Shown: positions 33,001-34,887 of the stretch, piece after piece
Layout: each line of letters starts with the position of its first letter
Numbering within the stretch: position 1 is the stretch's first letter
Assembly: GCA_016204605.1 (NCBI GenBank)
Contig: JACQKK010000048.1
Coordinates: forward strand, 1-34,887
Origin: Candidatus Lambdaproteobacteria bacterium
GTDB taxonomy: Bacteria; SAR324; JACQKK01
Reading direction: 5' to 3'
Length of the DNA stretch: 34,887 nucleotides
The notes under the pieces: generated by a model
Told to the model about the DNA's origin: nothing
Seen by the model: the letters and a program-made list of their open reading frames with translations, nothing else
Databases searched by the model: none
Translations under genes and position numbers: made by a program

Positions 33001-33413
33001 CCAGCAGCAGCAGATCCTCTTCCTCGGGCGGGAGCAGCAGCTCGTCGTCCTCCTCAGGCGGCAGTAGCTCGTCATCCAGCAGCAGCAGCTCGTCATCCAG
33101 CAGCAGTTCCTCGTCGAGCAGCAGTTCCTCCTCCTCGGGCGGGAGCAGCAGCTCGTCGTCCAGCAGCAGTTCATCGTCGAGCAGCAGTTCCTCCTCCTCG
33201 GGCGGGAGCAGCAGTTCGTCGTCCTCGTCAGGCGGCAGCAGCTCGTCATCCAGCAGCAGCAGTTCCTCGTCGAGCAGCAGTTCCTCGTCGAGCAGCAGTT
33301 CCTCGTCGAGCAGCAGTTCCTCCTCCTCCTCGGGCGGCAGTAGCTCAACGTCGAGCAGCAGCAGCTCGTCGTCTTCGTCGAGTGGCAGCAGCAGCTCGTC
33401 TTCCGGCGGGTAG
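30039..33413 (+). CDS. lipoprotein with nine Ig-like (BIG2) units and a long Ser/Gly tail
   Basis: A 1124-residue envelope protein starting at GTG behind GAGGACGA. Residues 1-29 are a lipoprotein signal with lipobox LAQC, Cys30 being the lipidation site, followed by an eight-glycine run. From about 46 to 868 come nine Ig-like units of 80-115 residues, each with a VxPxxxxVxxGxxxQ(F/L)TAxGxxxDG opening, a W-S-S-x-x-x-x-V/A-T-I core and a GLATxxxxGxxxIxA close, as in BIG2 domains of adhesins and surface proteins. From about 871 to the stop the chain is almost only Ser and Gly (rare Glu, Arg, Thr) and ends SSGG with no terminal domain. The likely role is surface display or cell-wall spacing. The partner or ligand is unknown. 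Confidence 0.9.
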   Translation: MAEQLTRSRPTQWLLLAAIALVSAVLLAQCGGGGGGGGETAARTLRSVTVSPQAPLLVVGDSVQLTATANYSDNTSTTVTTQASWSTSNSAVATVSAGGLLTAVAVGTANITAVYSGQTGSAAATVTAVPITAITVLPGSPALVPNSRLQLTARATFADGSTADVTNSVTWTSASPTVVAVSGAGVVTALGAVGTTAQVTASSGSVSTPVTVSIVGLTALRVTDSTFVATAVTIAENTKHPLVAIGTLTTTPASFQILTDQVTWSTSSAVNGDTATVENRADTLPSGSVPVPGRVTGVSAGTTGATASITATFNGVTPSVTSTAFPVNVARAASLSVSPADATIPIGSTLRYTATALLDDHPDPTLATRQDVSAFASWGSANTAMVSIDATGLATGKDVGTGTGTTRISAFFGGRSNFVNVTIVPALLDFSISADSHSLANGSTLQFSALGVFNDGSVDDVTNLVSWDSSDTTVVTIDSAGLATGVGLGTATIAATSGSLPPRTWAVTVTAATLTSMTISPANPSIVPGSTVQFTVAGTYSGGSSGTPPGVVWSSGTPTIATIDATTGLATAIAAGTTTITASSGSVVATTVLTVTAVAVLQSIQITPATAEVAVSGTFQFTANGRYDNGQVVDITRSATWSSSDPSKATIQTTGGLVPGLATGVAAGSTSISAQVITTAGTVTAAPALLTVVDSRNLISLTVQPANSFLPKGRTLQMQALGFFDDGSFGPYTGTVAWSSSDTSKVTIDATTGLATAVSLGAVTITATASGVTPATTSLSVTSPVLETLAITPPTATIAVGASQTFTASGTLSDGTAATGLTITWSVDNTGVATISTTGTAIGVTAGTVTVTARSGTVSATATLTVGTGTGSSSSSSSSGGSSSSSSSSGGEGSSSSSSGGSSSSSSSGGSSSSSSSSSSSSSGGSSSSSSSGGSSSSSSSGGSSSSSSSSGGSSSSSSSSSSSSSSSSSSGGSSSSSSSSGGSSSSSSSSRSSSSGGSSSSSSSSGGSSSSSSSSSSSSSSSSSSSSSSSSSGGSSSSSSSSSSSSSSSSSSSGGSSSSSSSSGGSSSSSSSSSSSSSSSSSSSSSSSSSSSSSSSSGGSSSTSSSSSSSSSSSGSSSSSSGG
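32649..33410 (+). repeat. DNA repeat array coding for the Ser/Gly tail
   Basis: About 760 bases of low-complexity sequence alternate AGC runs with TCN runs and GGC-GGN pairs. Larger units recur: a 28-base block from GAGCAGCAGTTCC to TCGGGCGGG appears near 32931, 33117 and 33178, and an 18-base unit, TTCCTCGTCGAGCAGCAG, is repeated three times in perfect tandem at 33263-33316. It has probably grown by slippage or unequal recombination. All units keep frame. Confidence 0.9.
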
Positions 33414-33827
33414 GCTGAGCGCCGATGGTCCGGGTCCGAAACTGCGGGTCACTGTGCTCTCGTTGCCGGGCGGCCGGCTACCGGGAGGCCGTTCGGTGGT
33501 GTCCAATGCGTTGACGAAGCTGCGGGCGCGTGCAGGCTGGTCTGGATATGGCGGCGCACGGGGCCCGGCACGGTCCCGCGGGTATGCAGGTGCGCTGTCG
33601 ATGATGCAAGCGGGGATTGGTGCCGGGTCGGAGTTCCAGCGGGGGGCCGTCAACGATGGCCCGATCGGGCTATCCGAGACGGTTGGCGGAGGCCCGTACG
33701 GCCGGCGGCGCGCGACCAGCCACCGCCGCGCACCCGGATCGCCGGCGCAGGGCAACGCCGAGGGATGGCGGGCGAGGCGAGCGGTCGCGAGGGCGTCGCC
33801 GCGTCGGCGTTGCCCGCCGGGCCGCGT
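33414..33827. other. 414-base region between convergent genes
   Basis: No supported gene. A small GC stem, GCCGG-GCGG-CCGGC (33465-33478), lies about 50 bases after the lipoprotein stop and may weakly terminate; it has no T-tract. Frames that stay open through here are continuations of shadows from the Ser/Gly array. Confidence 0.4.
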
Positions 33828-34887
33828 TCACCTTCCGTTCCGGGAATAGCCCTGGTGGTAGCGCAACTCCGCCGCTACTCCCTCGGTGGATATGGCGTAA
33901 AACTGAATCCTCGAGCGCTTGTGGTCCGGCCTCGACGGCACCTTGAGCAGGATATCGAATCCCGCCCGCAGGCGCGGAACGTTGAAGAATCTCGCGACAT
34001 CGGGCCGGTCCAGGACGGGGTGGAACTCGTAGAACCCCTGCCCGTCGACCAGCACCACGACCTTCGTGGCTGGAGTGATCGACCGCGGGTCGATCGCCCA
34101 ACCGGCGAAGCGGATATGGCCGCGGATTTCAGTGTCGATGTCCACCCATCCCGAAAGTCTGCTTTCCAGCGCAATCAGGGGGCGACCGGGCGCAGCCAGG
34201 CCCGCCTTGGTGAGGCGATAGGGAGGGCCCGTCGGCTGCCTGGGCGTGGCCGCGATGCGATACACGTAGAACTGCTCATCGGCGACGATTGCAGGCGCCG
34301 ACGTGTAGACATGGTCGACCTGGGGCGACGTTGTGGGGAGCGGGTAATTGAGGATAGCGGTAGCCGGCACTCCGGTGGATTCGGCGTCCGCGATCATCTC
34401 GACCATCATCTCCGGCTGCGCCAGCGGACGCAACCGGCGGGTCTCCCAGTTCACGAACTTCCCGGTCGCATTCGTTCGCGGATAGTGGAAATCATGATCC
34501 AGGTAGGTCGCCACGGCGGACGAGGCAAAATCGATGTCGCCGTGCAACCGACCCTGATCCCAGCCTCGCGCATGAACGACGGCTGCCGTCTCCTCGGCTC
34601 CGGAAAACGGCAGTCGCCAGTCCTGCTGAAGCGCAAAAAACCCTGCTGCCATCTGGATCGCGAGAGCACTGTAGAGAAGGAGGTCCCCAAGGCGCCAGGC
34701 CTCGGTCAGCAACCACGGGCCGGAGTGCCACTTCGGATATTTCTCCGCGAGCCACAGGCAACAGACAAAGAGGATGAAGAAGTGCCCGTGGTGCCGCAGG
34801 TAACCCTCGTAGTACGCATTGACAGCCGTCATCGCGACCAGCCCGGGAACGTATGAGAGCGAAAGCACGATGGGCGTCCGTGCCAGC
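33828..34887 (-). CDS. membrane protein with C-terminal beta-sandwich-like domain (5' end beyond window)
   Basis: The frame stays open to the right edge (upstream codons read LARTPIVLSLSYVPG), so this is the 3' part, at least 352 codons. The visible part starts with hydrophobic segments (LSLSYVPGLVAMTAV; HFFILFVCCLWLAEKY; LLLYSALAIQMAAGFFAL), then a soluble region with WDQGRLHGDIDFASSAVATYLD, in which a polytopic-protein periplasmic domain is likely. The C terminus (about the last 95 residues) holds a GWVDIDTEI...FAGWAIDP pattern, VVVLVDGQGFYEF, RPDVARFF and RAGFDILL. This resembles small beta-sandwich modules I recall at the C-termini of bacterial surface-glycan proteins. Function is not assignable; the neighbouring glycosyltransferase fusion suggests a cell-surface glycan role. 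Confidence 0.7.
   Translation of the reverse strand, partial: LARTPIVLSLSYVPGLVAMTAVNAYYEGYLRHHGHFFILFVCCLWLAEKYPKWHSGPWLLTEAWRLGDLLLYSALAIQMAAGFFALQQDWRLPFSGAEETAAVVHARGWDQGRLHGDIDFASSAVATYLDHDFHYPRTNATGKFVNWETRRLRPLAQPEMMVEMIADAESTGVPATAILNYPLPTTSPQVDHVYTSAPAIVADEQFYVYRIAATPRQPTGPPYRLTKAGLAAPGRPLIALESRLSGWVDIDTEIRGHIRFAGWAIDPRSITPATKVVVLVDGQGFYEFHPVLDRPDVARFFNVPRLRAGFDILLKVPSRPDHKRSRIQFYAISTEGVAAELRYHQGYSRNGR

Noticed and set aside
32590..33348. A 252-codon minus-strand frame rich in Cys, Asn, Arg and Thr
   Set aside because: It is the complement of the Ser/Gly array: AGC and TCN codons read backwards give Cys- and Arg-rich repeats. There is no ribosome-binding site and no family feature.
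32649..33410. CRISPR-like periodic repeats
   Set aside because: The units are in-frame coding low-complexity DNA of variable spacing. There are no unique spacers of constant length and no cas genes.
32809..33849. A 346-codon plus-strand frame rich in Ala, Arg and Pro running past the lipoprotein stop
   Set aside because: It is an out-of-frame reading of the same array and of the following non-coding DNA. I considered it as a frameshifted continuation of the lipoprotein, but the translation after 33413 has no domain character.
1..34887. Mobile elements, tRNA attachment sites or phage genes explaining the composition shift
   Set aside because: No transposase, integrase, tRNA gene or terminal inverted repeats were seen anywhere in the window.

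Overview
The window is a high-GC bacterial chromosome segment (roughly two thirds G+C by eye) with dense, mostly well-spaced genes preceded by Shine-Dalgarno sequences. The gene types suggest a free-living, metabolically versatile, Gram-negative proteobacterium that feeds on amino acids: a LivFGMH transporter with secreted periplasmic binding proteins, a fused indolepyruvate:ferredoxin oxidoreductase, PutA and a lipobox-bearing lipoprotein. No tRNA, rRNA, CRISPR array, transposase or phage gene was seen. The exact lineage cannot be fixed from the sequence alone.

Layout. (1) 220-4972, minus strand: a branched-chain amino acid ABC transporter operon read right to left as binding protein, LivH, LivM, LivG, LivF. 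(2) 5392-6984, plus: an orphan family-5 (peptide/nickel type) solute-binding protein. (3) 7074-10613, minus: a 1179-residue 2-oxoacid (indolepyruvate type):ferredoxin oxidoreductase. (4) 11144-14617, plus: a three-gene acyl-CoA cassette. It holds a thiolase-fold protein lacking the nucleophilic cysteine, a DUF35 zinc-ribbon/OB protein fused to an SCP2-like lipid-binding domain, and an acyl-CoA dehydrogenase. Its base composition is visibly less GC-rich in places than its neighbours. (5) 14826-22138: PutA (minus), an ALDH7-type semialdehyde dehydrogenase (plus), a Glu/Leu-type amino acid dehydrogenase (minus) and an agmatinase/guanidinobutyrase-family ureohydrolase (plus). (6) 22694-27452: a TldD-like/TldE-like protease pair, a 68-residue conserved-looking small protein, and a convergent SagB-type tandem nitroreductase-domain protein. 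(7) 27883-34887, the cell-surface region: a glycosyltransferase-methyltransferase fusion (minus), a lipoprotein with nine bacterial Ig-like units and a roughly 250-residue Ser/Gly tail (plus), and the 3' part of a membrane protein that runs off the right edge (minus).

How it fits together. Regions 1-5 read as amino acid uptake and catabolism. Liv imports amino acids. The oxidoreductase decarboxylates aryl or branched 2-oxoacids to acyl-CoA. PutA converts proline to glutamate. The amino acid dehydrogenase and ureohydrolase release ammonia or urea, and the ALDH7 enzyme fits lysine-derived aminoadipate semialdehyde. The acyl-CoA cassette could take CoA thioesters further, and its composition suggests separate acquisition.

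The two most promising undescribed units are the Cys-less thiolase/DUF35-SCP2/acyl-CoA dehydrogenase cassette, which resembles the Ltp2-ChsH2 retro-aldolase arrangement but with SCP2 in place of MaoC, and the TldD/TldE/small protein/SagB-like neighbourhood, which combines two enzyme families known from peptide maturation. The Ser/Gly-tailed Ig lipoprotein is also structurally unusual.
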